From contig JAIXLO010000160.1 in assembly GCA_026931325.1 (NCBI GenBank), forward strand, positions 186,001 to 250,000: a stretch of 64,000 nt of DNA, written 5' to 3'. The notes below the pieces were generated by a model that was given only the letters and a program-made list of their open reading frames with translations, had not been told where the DNA came from and searched no databases. This document shows, one piece after another, positions 23,935 through 32,705 of the stretch (position 1 is its first letter; each line of letters begins with the position of its first letter). The translations under genes and the position numbers were made by a program. The stretch is from Chitinophagales bacterium. GTDB taxonomy: Bacteria > Bacteroidota > Bacteroidia > Chitinophagales > Chitinophagaceae.

Positions 23935-24717
23935 ATGGCTACTAATAATTTTAACAAAAGTAATTTAGAATATGTATACAATATAATACAGCATAGTATG
24001 ATTGTTTTTCCAAAAGAAATTGTACTAGCTGTATTGAAAGATTTTTTTAGTCATGACCAATACTATAAATATAATAATGATGAGTGGGGATTTGCAAAAA
24101 CTCCTGATCATACAGATCTACCATTAGGTGCTGGAATAAATGATAATTTAACGACAAGAATATTTATAGGTGAAAATTATAGACAAGATATTATTTATTA
24201 CCCATCAATATTAATAAAGTCTAATGGCTCAAAATATGTTCCAATTTCAATAAATAGAAATCAAGGAACTATACAGTATAAAAAAATACTATATGATGAC
24301 GGATATGGTAACTTAACAGAGATTTCTAGACCAGAATACTTTGTTACCGCTGGAGCCTGGGAAGGATCTTTAACAATAGATGTAAAAACTAGATCATTAA
24401 GATCATGTGACGATATTTGTCAATTAGTGGCAATGGCATTAACAGAAATATACTTTGATCAGTTAGTTGAATCTGGTTTAATTATAAAACCATTAAATAT
24501 AGGCGGTGTTAGTACTACAGAAGATAGAAATGATAAATTATTTACGCAATCAATTACATTGGATATTAGAAATGAGTATAGAAGGGAAATACCAATTGAA
24601 ACATTAATAGAATCTGTATTATTTTCAATTGAGTTTGATGATCTATCCCAAAAATATCCATCACCTGCAATAAATTTAAATATTGATACATCTGTAACAT
24701 TATCTAATATATTTTAA
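23935..24717 (+). CDS. Tail-associated structural protein upstream of the sheath (possible tail terminator/neck)
   Basis: The 260-residue mixed alpha/beta protein begins 1 bp after the fibre stop. The first 45 residues are helical (YVYNIIQHSMIVFPKEIVLAVLKDFF). Then come beta strands and a conserved-looking SCDDICQLVAMALTEIYFDQLVESG helix at about 155-180. The C-terminus reads IETLIESVLFSIEFDD. Its place immediately before the sheath suits a tail terminator or head-tail joining protein, but no family signature is evident. It is separated from the sheath by 262 bp that hold an HNH relic. Confidence 0.5.
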   Translation: MATNNFNKSNLEYVYNIIQHSMIVFPKEIVLAVLKDFFSHDQYYKYNNDEWGFAKTPDHTDLPLGAGINDNLTTRIFIGENYRQDIIYYPSILIKSNGSKYVPISINRNQGTIQYKKILYDDGYGNLTEISRPEYFVTAGAWEGSLTIDVKTRSLRSCDDICQLVAMALTEIYFDQLVESGLIIKPLNIGGVSTTEDRNDKLFTQSITLDIRNEYRREIPIETLIESVLFSIEFDDLSQKYPSPAINLNIDTSVTLSNIF

Positions 24718-24752
24718 AAATAAAAACTAAAATATATAGATAGTAAAAATAG

Positions 24753-24941
24753 GATAGTCTGTGTAATGATTATGGTAGTTATTTGTATATTCATCATATA
24801 ATACCACAATTTAATTTGCCATATATCTATGAAAAATAAAAATTTCAGAATATTTTAGGCATTAAGTAATTAAGACCTCTAGAAGCAAAATAAGATATTA
24901 TTGACGGTATTGCTAGAGTTAGATTAAAAACAAGTAATTAA
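24753..24941 (+). pseudogene. Decayed HNH homing endonuclease (three in-frame stops)
   Basis: One reading frame from 24753 to the TAA at 24939 encodes C-N-D-Y-G-S-Y-L-Y-I-H-H-I-I-P-Q, then (stop)-K-F-Q-N-I-L-G-I-K-(stop)-L-R-P-L-E-A-K-(stop)-D-I. HHIIPQ and (N)LRPLEAK are the two hallmark blocks of phage HNH endonucleases. Their spacing (27 codons from the first His to LRP) matches that in the intact gene at 39470 (28 codons from DHIIPQ to LRPYSAK). TAA replaces the expected codons at 24837, 24867 and 24891. The 20 bp at 24790-24809 are identical to 10561-10580 in the intact HNH gene at 10494. No start codon remains. The relic fills most of the spacer before the sheath gene. Confidence 0.75.
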
Positions 24942-24979
24942 ATAAAATTAATAATAGATAAATATGAGGATTATATAAT

Positions 24980-27739
24980 ATGGCAAATATCCCTGGACTA
25001 ACAACTGCAAATCCTGGCGTATATTCAGATGTAATAACCCAATCTAGAGGGGTTTCTCTTCCTGGTGGAGTAAGGATTGCTGCAATTATAGGTGAAGGCA
25101 GCACTGATGAGATTTTAATCGCTACGGCACAAGGTAAAGGTAAAGATGGATTAAATTCATCTTATACATCAACAACTGGATCTGATGGAAGACATTTTAA
25201 GACTCAACTATTTCCCTTGGTATCAAATAGAACTTCTTTATTTAAGAATGGAGTTACATTAGTTGGTTATGAGGGAACTATTGATTCAAACGCTTTCAGT
25301 ACAAAATATGATTATAGATTAGATCCAACAACTGGAAAAATAGAATTACAAAGAGCTTACATAGTTGATCAAGGAGGATCTACATATAAACCATTATCAA
25401 CAAACGTAGGTCAAGGAAGCATAAATTCATTAACATTATTAGATGTTAATGCCCCAAACGAAACATGGACAATTCGTTGTGTTTCTGTACAAAGAAATAA
25501 TACAAATAGTCCAATTGATCAAACTGCAAAATTCATAGCTTTTGGTTCCGTTTCTGGAGCAAAATTAGATGCAAATGGTAATCCTGTAATATGGACAGCA
25601 AATAACAATGTTGTGAATAACGGAGTTTTGAGCTTCTCTATCCAAGAAACTCAAGTAGCAAGCGTTTCAATTTCTCCATTCAGAGAAGGAGACGGCTTTA
25701 CCATTAAAGTAAATAGTGGAGTTTTAAGTGTAGATGATTCATTAACAATAAATTATATACCAGAATCATATATAAATGATCCTGTAACATTACAAGGATT
25801 AGGTCCAGTAGTAAATAGACATGGAATACCAAGTTTAGATAATAATTTATCTTTGGGTTGTCAATTAGCTTTCGGCGCTGGTGCTCCAGCAGTTGTTACA
25901 GTTCAAGCTGCTCCTCCAATTCCAAGAAGAACATCTTATGATTTAATTGATGCAATAAATTCATTATCAACAAATGATGAAGAATTTATTTTTCCTTTAC
26001 CATTAGGTGTAACTCCTAATGCTGATTCAGATATACATTTCTTTGTTACAAATAATACTACACAAGTAGAACAACAAATACTTCCAAATAAATTAACTTT
26101 TTATACTATAGATGGAACTGGACCAACATTAACAGATTTTATTAATGATACAGTACCTGCACCTGGCGGCTATTCATATTTTTACTCTGTAATACAAAGA
26201 ATAGCAACAGTATCAACAGGTGATGACGGATATTTAGCAAGAGATCCATCATTTACAACAAAAGGTATCTTTAGCTCTTCTGAAACTTTTGATTCTACAT
26301 TTGTAGGAAAAACATTAAGAGTTATTGATGCAACAAATGTAGCAAACAATGGAGAATTTACAGTAACGGCAGTATCTGATGGAGCTTTATACGTAACTGC
26401 TTCCTCATTTAGTGCATTTACAAATGAATCACCAGTAACGTTTGCTGTAATAGATCCAAGTACAGATTTACCAGTTAGCGGAGGTTCTGATACAGATGGT
26501 GTATTAGTTTCAATAATAGCAACTGATACCGCAACATTTACAAGCGCTGCCGTTGATTTTAGCTTAATTTCTGGTCTTTTAAATAAAAGATTAAGAATTA
26601 CTGGCTCATCAAGCAATAATGGTGTTTATGACATCATAGCATATGATTCAGGTACAGATACACTAACAATCAAAAAAGCTTTTGTCTCAGAATCTGGCTT
26701 AAGATATGAAGTTTTAGATTCGACCGACGTAAGCAATTATATAGTTGTAAATAGAAGCGTTGTTCCAAATGGTTATGCATTGAGAGTTACAATTGTAGAC
26801 GAAAAAGATGCTCCTTTCTATGATGCTGGTTGGATAGCTGCTTTGGAATCATTAGAGACAGTTGAATGTGATATTTTAGTTCCATTACCTAAACAAACAA
26901 TATCTACAATATTTCAAAATGCTTTAGTTCATTGCAAAACAATGAGTAACATAAGAAATAAAAAAGAAAGAGTATTATACATAGGCGCAATAAGAGGATT
27001 GACTCCAGATAATTTAACTGGTGCCGAAGATGCCGCTGTAGAGGATATTGGAATTTTGGAAGGTATACAGGGCGATAGTGTTACAGAAGTGTTAGCCGGA
27101 AATATTGAAGATTTAGCAAACTATTCTGTATCAGATGCTTTTGGAACTACTTACCGTTGTGTTTATTTCGGACCTGATGAAGTTGTTGTATCAATAAATG
27201 GAAGTAATACATTTATTGACGGATTTTATATTGCTGCCGCTGCTGCTGGTTACACTAGTGCCGATTTAAATATACAAAATCCATTAACAAATAAGGTAAT
27301 TCCAGGAATAACAATACTAAGAAATAAAACATACAATGCGTTAACACTTGAAGCATTATCTCAAGCAGGCGTTTCAATGTTACAACCAGTTTCTGGTGGA
27401 GGTAGAGTAGTTTGGGGAAGAACAACTACTCAATCAGGTTTCCCAGAAGAAGAGGAAATTAGCATTGTATTTATTAGAGATAGAATTGCTAAAACAATGA
27501 GAGCGGCATTCCAAGGATTTATTGGTACTCCAGAAACACCAGATACACAAACAATAATGACAACAAGAGCTGTGCAAGTATTAAACGCTTTTGCTTCACA
27601 AGGATTAATAACAACTTATAAAGATCTCGTTGTTGCCCGCGATTCAACTGAACCAAGACAATGGAATGTAAGTGTACGTGTACAACCTGCATATCCAATA
27701 AATTGGGTATATATAAAAATTAATGTTGGGCAAGTATAA
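24980..27739 (+). CDS. Tail sheath protein
   Basis: In this 919-residue protein the N-terminus (PGLTTANPGVYSDVITQSRGVSLPGGVRIAAIIGEG) and C-terminus match contractile sheath proteins. The C-terminal domain has GRVVWGRTTTQ, EISIVFIRDRIAKTMRAAFQGFIG, and AFASQGLI-TTYKDLVV...RVQPAYPINWVYIKINV, the subunit-linking fold. At 919 residues it is clearly longer than the usual sheath of about 400-700. The extra length includes two copies of a small beta module at about 405-500 (VGKTLRVIDATNVANNGEFTV) and 505-585 (LNKRLRITGSSSNNGVYDI), probably exposed on the outer surface. GAGG lies about 10 bases before the ATG. A strong terminator follows. Confidence 0.92.
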   Translation: MANIPGLTTANPGVYSDVITQSRGVSLPGGVRIAAIIGEGSTDEILIATAQGKGKDGLNSSYTSTTGSDGRHFKTQLFPLVSNRTSLFKNGVTLVGYEGTIDSNAFSTKYDYRLDPTTGKIELQRAYIVDQGGSTYKPLSTNVGQGSINSLTLLDVNAPNETWTIRCVSVQRNNTNSPIDQTAKFIAFGSVSGAKLDANGNPVIWTANNNVVNNGVLSFSIQETQVASVSISPFREGDGFTIKVNSGVLSVDDSLTINYIPESYINDPVTLQGLGPVVNRHGIPSLDNNLSLGCQLAFGAGAPAVVTVQAAPPIPRRTSYDLIDAINSLSTNDEEFIFPLPLGVTPNADSDIHFFVTNNTTQVEQQILPNKLTFYTIDGTGPTLTDFINDTVPAPGGYSYFYSVIQRIATVSTGDDGYLARDPSFTTKGIFSSSETFDSTFVGKTLRVIDATNVANNGEFTVTAVSDGALYVTASSFSAFTNESPVTFAVIDPSTDLPVSGGSDTDGVLVSIIATDTATFTSAAVDFSLISGLLNKRLRITGSSSNNGVYDIIAYDSGTDTLTIKKAFVSESGLRYEVLDSTDVSNYIVVNRSVVPNGYALRVTIVDEKDAPFYDAGWIAALESLETVECDILVPLPKQTISTIFQNALVHCKTMSNIRNKKERVLYIGAIRGLTPDNLTGAEDAAVEDIGILEGIQGDSVTEVLAGNIEDLANYSVSDAFGTTYRCVYFGPDEVVVSINGSNTFIDGFYIAAAAAGYTSADLNIQNPLTNKVIPGITILRNKTYNALTLEALSQAGVSMLQPVSGGGRVVWGRTTTQSGFPEEEEISIVFIRDRIAKTMRAAFQGFIGTPETPDTQTIMTTRAVQVLNAFASQGLITTYKDLVVARDSTEPRQWNVSVRVQPAYPINWVYIKINVGQV

Positions 27740-27769
27740 ATTATTTAGTAAATAAAGGTAATTAATTAT

Positions 27770-27803
27770 AAGGTTGGGTATGTACCCAACCTTTTTTATT
27801 TTA
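27770..27803 (+). terminator. Rho-independent terminator after the sheath gene
   Basis: GGTTGGGT (27772-27779) and ACCCAACC (27784-27791) pair across a four-base loop, with A-T pairs extending the base of the stem. The run CTTTTTTATTTT follows. It is the most GC-rich hairpin near any gene end in the window, and it separates the sheath from the tube gene. Confidence 0.9.
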
Positions 27804-27871
27804 ATTAAAGATAATATTTCCAAATTAGATTAATGATAAGTAATATTAAAAAATTTAATTGGAGATAAAAA

Positions 27872-28558
27872 ATGGATGGTAACTTTTCGAGCGCAGCAAA
27901 TACCCGTTCTACATTGGGTTATTTAGATGGTAAAAATAAAACAAGCACTTCACTATCAACTAATATAATAATTTTAGTTAATGATGTGCCTGTAGGAGCA
28001 ATTAAAGAGCTTTCTATTAAAGAAAGAAGAGAAGTAAAGATGATAGATGAATTAGGAACTGATGGTCATATTGACTCAGTACCTACAAAATCAACAGATG
28101 TTTCTGGAACTTGTCAAAGATTAAGATTTGACGCTCTAAGAATAACAGAAGCATTTGGAAGATCATTTTTACATTTAGCTTCCCAAGTATATCCTTTTGA
28201 TATAGTTGTTCTTGATAGAAATAGAAGAGCAGGAAATAAAATTTCTACTGTAATAAAAAATGTATGGTTTACTGACTTAGACACTAGATTATCAGCAGAT
28301 GATTGGTTAATACAAGATAATGTTAGCTTTGTTGCCGAAACAATTTATAGTGTATTAACATCAAGTAAAGCTGGATCATTAGTTGGAAATTCTGCTGCTA
28401 CTGGTAGAGATTTAGGACTAATAACTTCCGGACCATTTAATACAGAAGATGCAGTTGATATTGAAAGAGTTGTTGATACCGGATCAGGTGGCAGAAGAGG
28501 TTCTTTAGATTCTGGTGGATTATTAGATATAGTAGACTTCTCTTCTAACGTATTTTAA
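27872..28558 (+). CDS. Tail tube protein
   Basis: The 228-residue protein lies directly after the sheath, and its size fits myovirus tube subunits (about 140-230 residues). It is mixed beta: NIIILVNDVPVGAIKELSIKERREVKMIDELGTDGHIDSVPTKSTDVSG at about 30-80, then RSFLHLASQVYPFDIVVLDR, and VWFTDLDTRLSADDWLIQDNVSFVAE. This order of an early strand pair, a loop and a late W-containing strand suits the tube fold. The last 40 residues are Gly/Ser-rich. GGAGATAAAAA gives a strong ribosome binding site. The terminator just upstream implies its own promoter, or regulated read-through, although I see only a weak candidate (TTCCAA-17 bp-TAATAT). Confidence 0.85.
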   Translation: MDGNFSSAANTRSTLGYLDGKNKTSTSLSTNIIILVNDVPVGAIKELSIKERREVKMIDELGTDGHIDSVPTKSTDVSGTCQRLRFDALRITEAFGRSFLHLASQVYPFDIVVLDRNRRAGNKISTVIKNVWFTDLDTRLSADDWLIQDNVSFVAETIYSVLTSSKAGSLVGNSAATGRDLGLITSGPFNTEDAVDIERVVDTGSGGRRGSLDSGGLLDIVDFSSNVF

Positions 28559-28581
28559 GTTATAATTAAATTAAGAGGAAT

Positions 28582-29130
28582 ATGGCAGGTTTTGAATCGT
28601 CAATAGGTAAAAAAAGTTTAAATCAATTAAGATCATTTGAAGTAGATGAAGAAGAGTCTTTATCAAAAGTTCATGAAGATTTTGAAGTACAACGTAAAGA
28701 GAAAGTTTTTGGTAAAGAAAGATTGCCAGAATCTGCAAAAAAAAGAATAGAAGTTTTATTAGGAATGACAACACTTACAAAAGAAGTTTCTGTAGGTAAA
28801 ACTTCTTTTGTGTTAAGAACATTAAGATCTAATGAAGTAAGAACTGTATTAAAAACAGCATCTCCTTTAGATGGTACATGGGAATTTGGTTTAGAGATAA
28901 GAAGACAAGTATTAGCCAGATCAATTGTTAAAGTTAATTCTACTGATGTTGATGTATTTTTAAATTCTGATTCATTAGAATCAAGATTAGGTTTAGTTGA
29001 CTCATTAGATGAGCCTGTTGTCAAGTTATTACATAAAACCTATGAAGAGTTAGCGAAAGAAGCTAATGAATTTTATGGCGTTTCTGATGAAGTAGAAGCA
29101 AAGGTTTTAGTTGAAGAAATAAAAAAATAA
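28582..29130 (+). CDS. Tail assembly chaperone, short form (gpG-like)
   Basis: The 182-residue product lies between the tube and tape measure genes, the classic place for the tail assembly chaperone pair. It has an acidic helical N-terminus, a beta segment (EVSVGKTSFVLRTLRSNEVRTV) and a helical C-terminus ending EEIKK. The message ends ATA AAA AAA TAA, a slippery A-AAA-AAA heptamer directly before the stop. A -1 shift there joins it to the frame ending at 29468, giving a 295-residue long form, analogous to lambda gpG and gpGT. AGAGGAA precedes the ATG. It is thought to coat the tape measure during tail assembly (family knowledge). Confidence 0.85.
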   Translation: MAGFESSIGKKSLNQLRSFEVDEEESLSKVHEDFEVQRKEKVFGKERLPESAKKRIEVLLGMTTLTKEVSVGKTSFVLRTLRSNEVRTVLKTASPLDGTWEFGLEIRRQVLARSIVKVNSTDVDVFLNSDSLESRLGLVDSLDEPVVKLLHKTYEELAKEANEFYGVSDEVEAKVLVEEIKK

Positions 29131-29227
29131 CATTAGAACCGGAGCACAGATTTACTTTCTATTTATGCCAACTATTTGGGGGCTTACAGCCAGATGATCC
29201 AAAAATAGTAAATATGAGCCCGGTTCT
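29121..29227 (+). promoter_or_regulatory. Programmed -1 ribosomal frameshift site with candidate stimulatory stem
   Basis: The slippery heptamer A-AAA-AAA spans 29121-29127, and the zero-frame stop TAA follows at 29128-29130. Seven bases after the slip site, AGAACCGG (29135-29142) is complementary to CCGGTTCT (29220-29227). This could form an 8-bp stem closing a loop of about 77 nt. The spacing is in the range that stimulates -1 shifting. The -1 frame is open through the stop and reads coding-like protein (I-T-L-E-P-E-H-R-F-T-F-Y-L-C-Q-L-F-G-G-L) up to the in-frame ATG at 29214. Confidence 0.8.
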
Positions 29228-29468
29228 TAAATTATGGTATTATCATAATTGGTTGGCTGATAAGGAAGAAGAAGCTGAAAAACTAAAGCATTTAGGATAT
29301 TTAATAGGATCTTTTATAAATCCAGAAAGAGTAAAAGATTTATTAGATGATAAAGGAAAGCATCTATCTACCGATGAAGAATATGAAGAGTCTATAAATA
29401 TGGTTAGAAACTATAAAAAAGACTCAATAAAAAGAGATCGTCATAGGATCAAACCTAAAGGTGAATGA
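29127..29468 (+). CDS. Tail assembly chaperone, frameshift extension (gpT-like part)
   Basis: This frame has no Shine-Dalgarno at its only convenient ATG (29214), and it extends upstream without stops exactly to the slippery site at 29127. The 113-residue extension reads RFTFYLCQLFGGLQPDDP, then MSPVLKLWYYHNWLADKEEE. This W-Y-x-N-W pattern is typical of the T part of chaperone fusions. It continues with charged helix and a basic end (KRDRHRIKPKGE). As in other long-tailed phages, the fusion is expected at low level and to bind the tape measure or tube. Independent initiation at 29214 is the less likely alternative. Confidence 0.82.
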   Translation: MTLEPEHRFTFYLCQLFGGLQPDDPKIVNMSPVLKLWYYHNWLADKEEEAEKLKHLGYLIGSFINPERVKDLLDDKGKHLSTDEEYEESINMVRNYKKDSIKRDRHRIKPKGE

Positions 29469-29499
29469 ATTATTTTAGGGATTAGCCCCAAGGCGAGCA

Positions 29500-31779
29500 A
29501 TGGACCCAGAAAATCCAAATACAGATACATCGGCAGTTGATCAAGCTGCCGAAGCAAATTTACGATTAGCTGATTCACAAAAAAAAGTAGAAGAGCAAAC
29601 TACAAAAACAAATACAGTTAAAGAAAAGTTTGTAAACACTGCAAAAGAAGCCAAAAATAGAGTAGATAATTTAACTAACTCTATTGAACAGCTTTATTCT
29701 CAAGTTAAAGATGGTACTGCATTTACAGATAATCAGGCTGCCGCTGTTGCTAGACTAACAACGCGATTTGCAGATATGCAAAAAATGTTTACTCAAGTAG
29801 GAACATTTGATGCTAATAAAATGTTTGGGTTTAGTGCCCAATACAATCAAGTTAGCGGATTTATAAAAAATATAATAGATACTGGAGCCAAGGCTGCGAC
29901 ACCTTTTTCTAAAATAGCAGAACAATTGGGGGCGATAACTGGTTTAAAAATTCCAACATCTGTTTTAAAATTAGGAGCAGAGGCTGTAGATAAATATGTA
30001 GTATCTCAATTTCAAGCTGCAGATGCTGCATTAAGATTTCAAAATGCAATTATAGCAAATGCTGCAAAAACCGGAGAGCTTGGAAATGTGCTAAATAGCG
30101 CTGGTACAAATTTAGAAAAATTGAATTATGTATTACATGCACATAATGAAATAATATCTACAACTGCTACAGCAACAGGAATTAGCAGACAACAAGCAGA
30201 ATCTTATTATGCAGAATTATCTAAAATTCCAGGAGCATTACGTGAGTCAGCAAATTCGGCAGATGGTGCTGAAATGCAGACAAGTTTATTAACCGCTTCT
30301 ATTCAATTAGCTGTTGGTACAGGAAGAAATTATACAGATGTTGTAAGAAATATGAAAACAGCTTATGATAATTATAAATTATCTGGACAGCCAGCATTAG
30401 AATTTACTGCTAGAATTTCTGAATTATCAAATAAATTTGGTGTTGAATTACAGGACGTAGAGAGTTATTTATCTGATGTTTCTAGAGGATTTGGTATGAT
30501 GGGAAATAACGCCGAATCTTCCGCAAAAGTAATAAATAATTATATTAGATCTTTTCAAGATATTGGTTTAAGCGCAAAGCAGGCGATGTCATTAGTTAGT
30601 GGAATGACGCAACAAGTACAAAATTTAACAATTGCACAAAAAGCTTTTCTATCCGGTCAAAGCGGCGGTCCTGGTGGACTTATGGGAGCATTTCAAATAG
30701 ATAAAATGCTTAGAGAGGGAAAACTTGATCAAGTTATGGATATGACAAGAAAACAAATTCAAAAGCAATTTGGAGAGATTGTTACATTAGAGCAAGCAGC
30801 TACAAGCCCCCAAGCTGCTGCACAATTAGCAAAGCAAATGACAATATTGAAGCAAGGACCGTTAGGCGGCATGGTAAAAACAGATGCTGAAGCTTATAGA
30901 ATGTTAGAGGCTTTAAAGGCAAGAGATACCCAAGCTTTTAAAGGTATTACAGAAGAACCTTTATCAAAAACTGTAGCAGAGGATTATCAAAAACAAGGCG
31001 TTGAGATACAAAAGAAATCTTATACAGAATTAACAAGAATATCTAATTTATTGGCTTCTCAGGCTTCTCGTGGAGGAATTGATACTTTAACGACTACACA
31101 GTTAACAATATCTGCTGGAGCTGGAGTTCCTATTTCTAAATATGGAAAAGATCTCAATCAAGAAATGCGACAAGATCTTGTTAGAGATATGAGAGAAGGA
31201 GAAGTATCTGGCGGTCAAATGACTGAGAGATATTACAAAGGATTATCTAAAGGTGGTATGGATAATTTTTCTGGAGTAGAAGCCGCTAAAGAAATGAGAA
31301 TTTTGCATGATTATGGCGATAGACTTAAAAATTTTATATTATCACCAGTAAGAACATTAAATATGATGATGGATGAAGATCCGATCAAAAAAGCCAAAGA
31401 TGATTTTGATAAAATTCAAGGTGAGGAATTAAGAAAATTACGTACTAAATTATCATCGAAGAAAATAAGTCAAGAAAATTTTAATAAAGAAATAAATAAG
31501 TTATATTCTGACAGAGAAAAATTTGAAGAATCATATGGTATAAAATTTAATAAACCAATATCATATACCGAATCAATGCAAAAAGATACAAAAATTGTAA
31601 CTGAAAAAGCAGCAACAAAAGAAGAAATAAGTAAAAAAAATATAGAAGCAGCTCCCAAATTTGCAGTCGATCCTATAGATGTGACTGTAAAAGGGTTTTG
31701 TATTGATTGTGCAAAGAAAATAGAAATGAGTAAGCATTCACGAGTTTTAAATCCAGCTATTGAGGCTACAGGTAAATAA
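29500..31779 (+). CDS. Tape measure protein
   Basis: The 759-residue, mainly helical protein lies directly after the chaperone pair. The N-terminal 75 residues are coiled-coil-like (AEANLRLADSQKKVEEQTTKTN). The middle is Ala/Gly/Gln-rich helix (KAATPFSKIAEQLGAITGL; SLVSGMTQQVQNLTIAQKAFLSGQ). At about 1.5 angstrom per residue it would span about 110 nm, an ordinary myovirus tail length. There is no lytic transglycosylase or peptidase domain that I can see. Near the C-terminus, C734-I-D-C737 is a CxxC pair that may bind metal or form a disulfide. AAGGCGAG precedes the ATG. Its stop overlaps the next start (TAATG). Confidence 0.8.
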   Translation: MDPENPNTDTSAVDQAAEANLRLADSQKKVEEQTTKTNTVKEKFVNTAKEAKNRVDNLTNSIEQLYSQVKDGTAFTDNQAAAVARLTTRFADMQKMFTQVGTFDANKMFGFSAQYNQVSGFIKNIIDTGAKAATPFSKIAEQLGAITGLKIPTSVLKLGAEAVDKYVVSQFQAADAALRFQNAIIANAAKTGELGNVLNSAGTNLEKLNYVLHAHNEIISTTATATGISRQQAESYYAELSKIPGALRESANSADGAEMQTSLLTASIQLAVGTGRNYTDVVRNMKTAYDNYKLSGQPALEFTARISELSNKFGVELQDVESYLSDVSRGFGMMGNNAESSAKVINNYIRSFQDIGLSAKQAMSLVSGMTQQVQNLTIAQKAFLSGQSGGPGGLMGAFQIDKMLREGKLDQVMDMTRKQIQKQFGEIVTLEQAATSPQAAAQLAKQMTILKQGPLGGMVKTDAEAYRMLEALKARDTQAFKGITEEPLSKTVAEDYQKQGVEIQKKSYTELTRISNLLASQASRGGIDTLTTTQLTISAGAGVPISKYGKDLNQEMRQDLVRDMREGEVSGGQMTERYYKGLSKGGMDNFSGVEAAKEMRILHDYGDRLKNFILSPVRTLNMMMDEDPIKKAKDDFDKIQGEELRKLRTKLSSKKISQENFNKEINKLYSDREKFEESYGIKFNKPISYTESMQKDTKIVTEKAATKEEISKKNIEAAPKFAVDPIDVTVKGFCIDCAKKIEMSKHSRVLNPAIEATGK

Positions 31780-32705
31780 TGGCATTGAAATTTTTACAAG
31801 ATATAACAGAAGAGACAACTAATTTTATAGGAAACGCTGTAACTGGTTTAGGAAAATCTGCAAATAGTTTTACAGATTATGATAGTGCTACAAAATTACC
31901 TGAATCTGGATTTATTTTACCCCCAACAATTCCAGCAGATGGTACAGGATTACCAACTATAAAGAATACTGGTCGATATACTGGAAAAGTTAGAAGAAAT
32001 ATTATACATTGGCTAGTTCCAGAATTTGGAGTAATTAAAATGTATAACAATCCATCACAAATAGTGTATAATAACTCTAAGATAATAAAAAAGCAACAAA
32101 CAAAAGGCGGTTTTACATTACAGTATTGGGGCAATGAATTATCTACTATGAGAATTAGTGGAACTACTGGCAGTTCTGGAGTTGAAGGTATTAATTTGCT
32201 TTATGAAATATATATGGCTGAGCAATATGTAATGGATGGTGTGGGTGTAGATATTTCTGGCAAAAATGCGGCAGCACAAGATTTAGTAAATAGTGGACTA
32301 AATAGTATTGCAAATGCAACTGGATTATCGGCATTGGCTGGAAACAATGATACAATATCATCTATTGCAGGCTTAGCTTCTGGATTATTAAATAATGGAT
32401 TAGATCAAAGTAATATAATACCTGTTGCTATACCATCTATTGCTCAATATGCTTTTACTGTTGAAATGTATTATGATGGTAAAGTATATAGAGGTTATTT
32501 TGATAATATGAATATTACAGAATCTGCAAATGATTATTTGTGGAATTATGATATTAATTTTGTTGTAACTCAAGAAAGAGGATATAGAACAAATTATTTC
32601 CCATGGCACAAAAATCCAAAAGCTGCGCCAACAAGATACAATCCATTAACATCAGAATCAGATTATGGTTTAGATTATTCATTTAATAGAGGCGTTAAAT
32701 TATGA
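31779..32705 (+). CDS. Baseplate/tail-tube junction protein
   Basis: This 308-residue protein is encoded between the tape measure and the hub. Its core reads IIHWLVPEFGVIKMYNNPSQIVYNNSKIIKKQQTKGGFTLQYWGNELSTMRISGTTGSSGVEG at about 75-135. This beta block recurs in tail proteins next to the tape measure of large myoviruses, where they connect tube and baseplate. The centre (170-225) is an Ala/Ser/Gly helix with insert character. The C-terminal block is IAQYAFTVEMYYDGKVYRGYFDNMNI. The ATG overlaps the tape measure stop, and its own stop overlaps the next ATG (ATGA), so translation is coupled. Naming is by position and pattern; an exact T4 equivalent is not claimed. Confidence 0.65.
   Translation: MALKFLQDITEETTNFIGNAVTGLGKSANSFTDYDSATKLPESGFILPPTIPADGTGLPTIKNTGRYTGKVRRNIIHWLVPEFGVIKMYNNPSQIVYNNSKIIKKQQTKGGFTLQYWGNELSTMRISGTTGSSGVEGINLLYEIYMAEQYVMDGVGVDISGKNAAAQDLVNSGLNSIANATGLSALAGNNDTISSIAGLASGLLNNGLDQSNIIPVAIPSIAQYAFTVEMYYDGKVYRGYFDNMNITESANDYLWNYDINFVVTQERGYRTNYFPWHKNPKAAPTRYNPLTSESDYGLDYSFNRGVKL

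Noticed and set aside
24753-24941. Stop codon TAA reassigned, making the HNH relic an active gene
   Set aside because: TAA ends most genes in this window at sensible places, so it is a true stop here.
24718-24979. Group I intron around the HNH relic
   Set aside because: The segment lies between two complete genes and interrupts neither; no intron core could be traced.
26182-26616. Antisense open frame of 144 codons within the sheath gene
   Set aside because: It lies opposite strongly coding sheath sequence, has no ribosome binding site and shows low-complexity composition.
28671-29024. Antisense open frame of 117 codons within the chaperone gene
   Set aside because: Shadow of a well-supported gene; no ribosome binding site or sensible neighbour spacing.
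29214-29468. Independent gene starting at ATG 29214
   Set aside because: No Shine-Dalgarno; the same frame extends without stops and with coding character to the slippery site, so frameshift expression is the better explanation.
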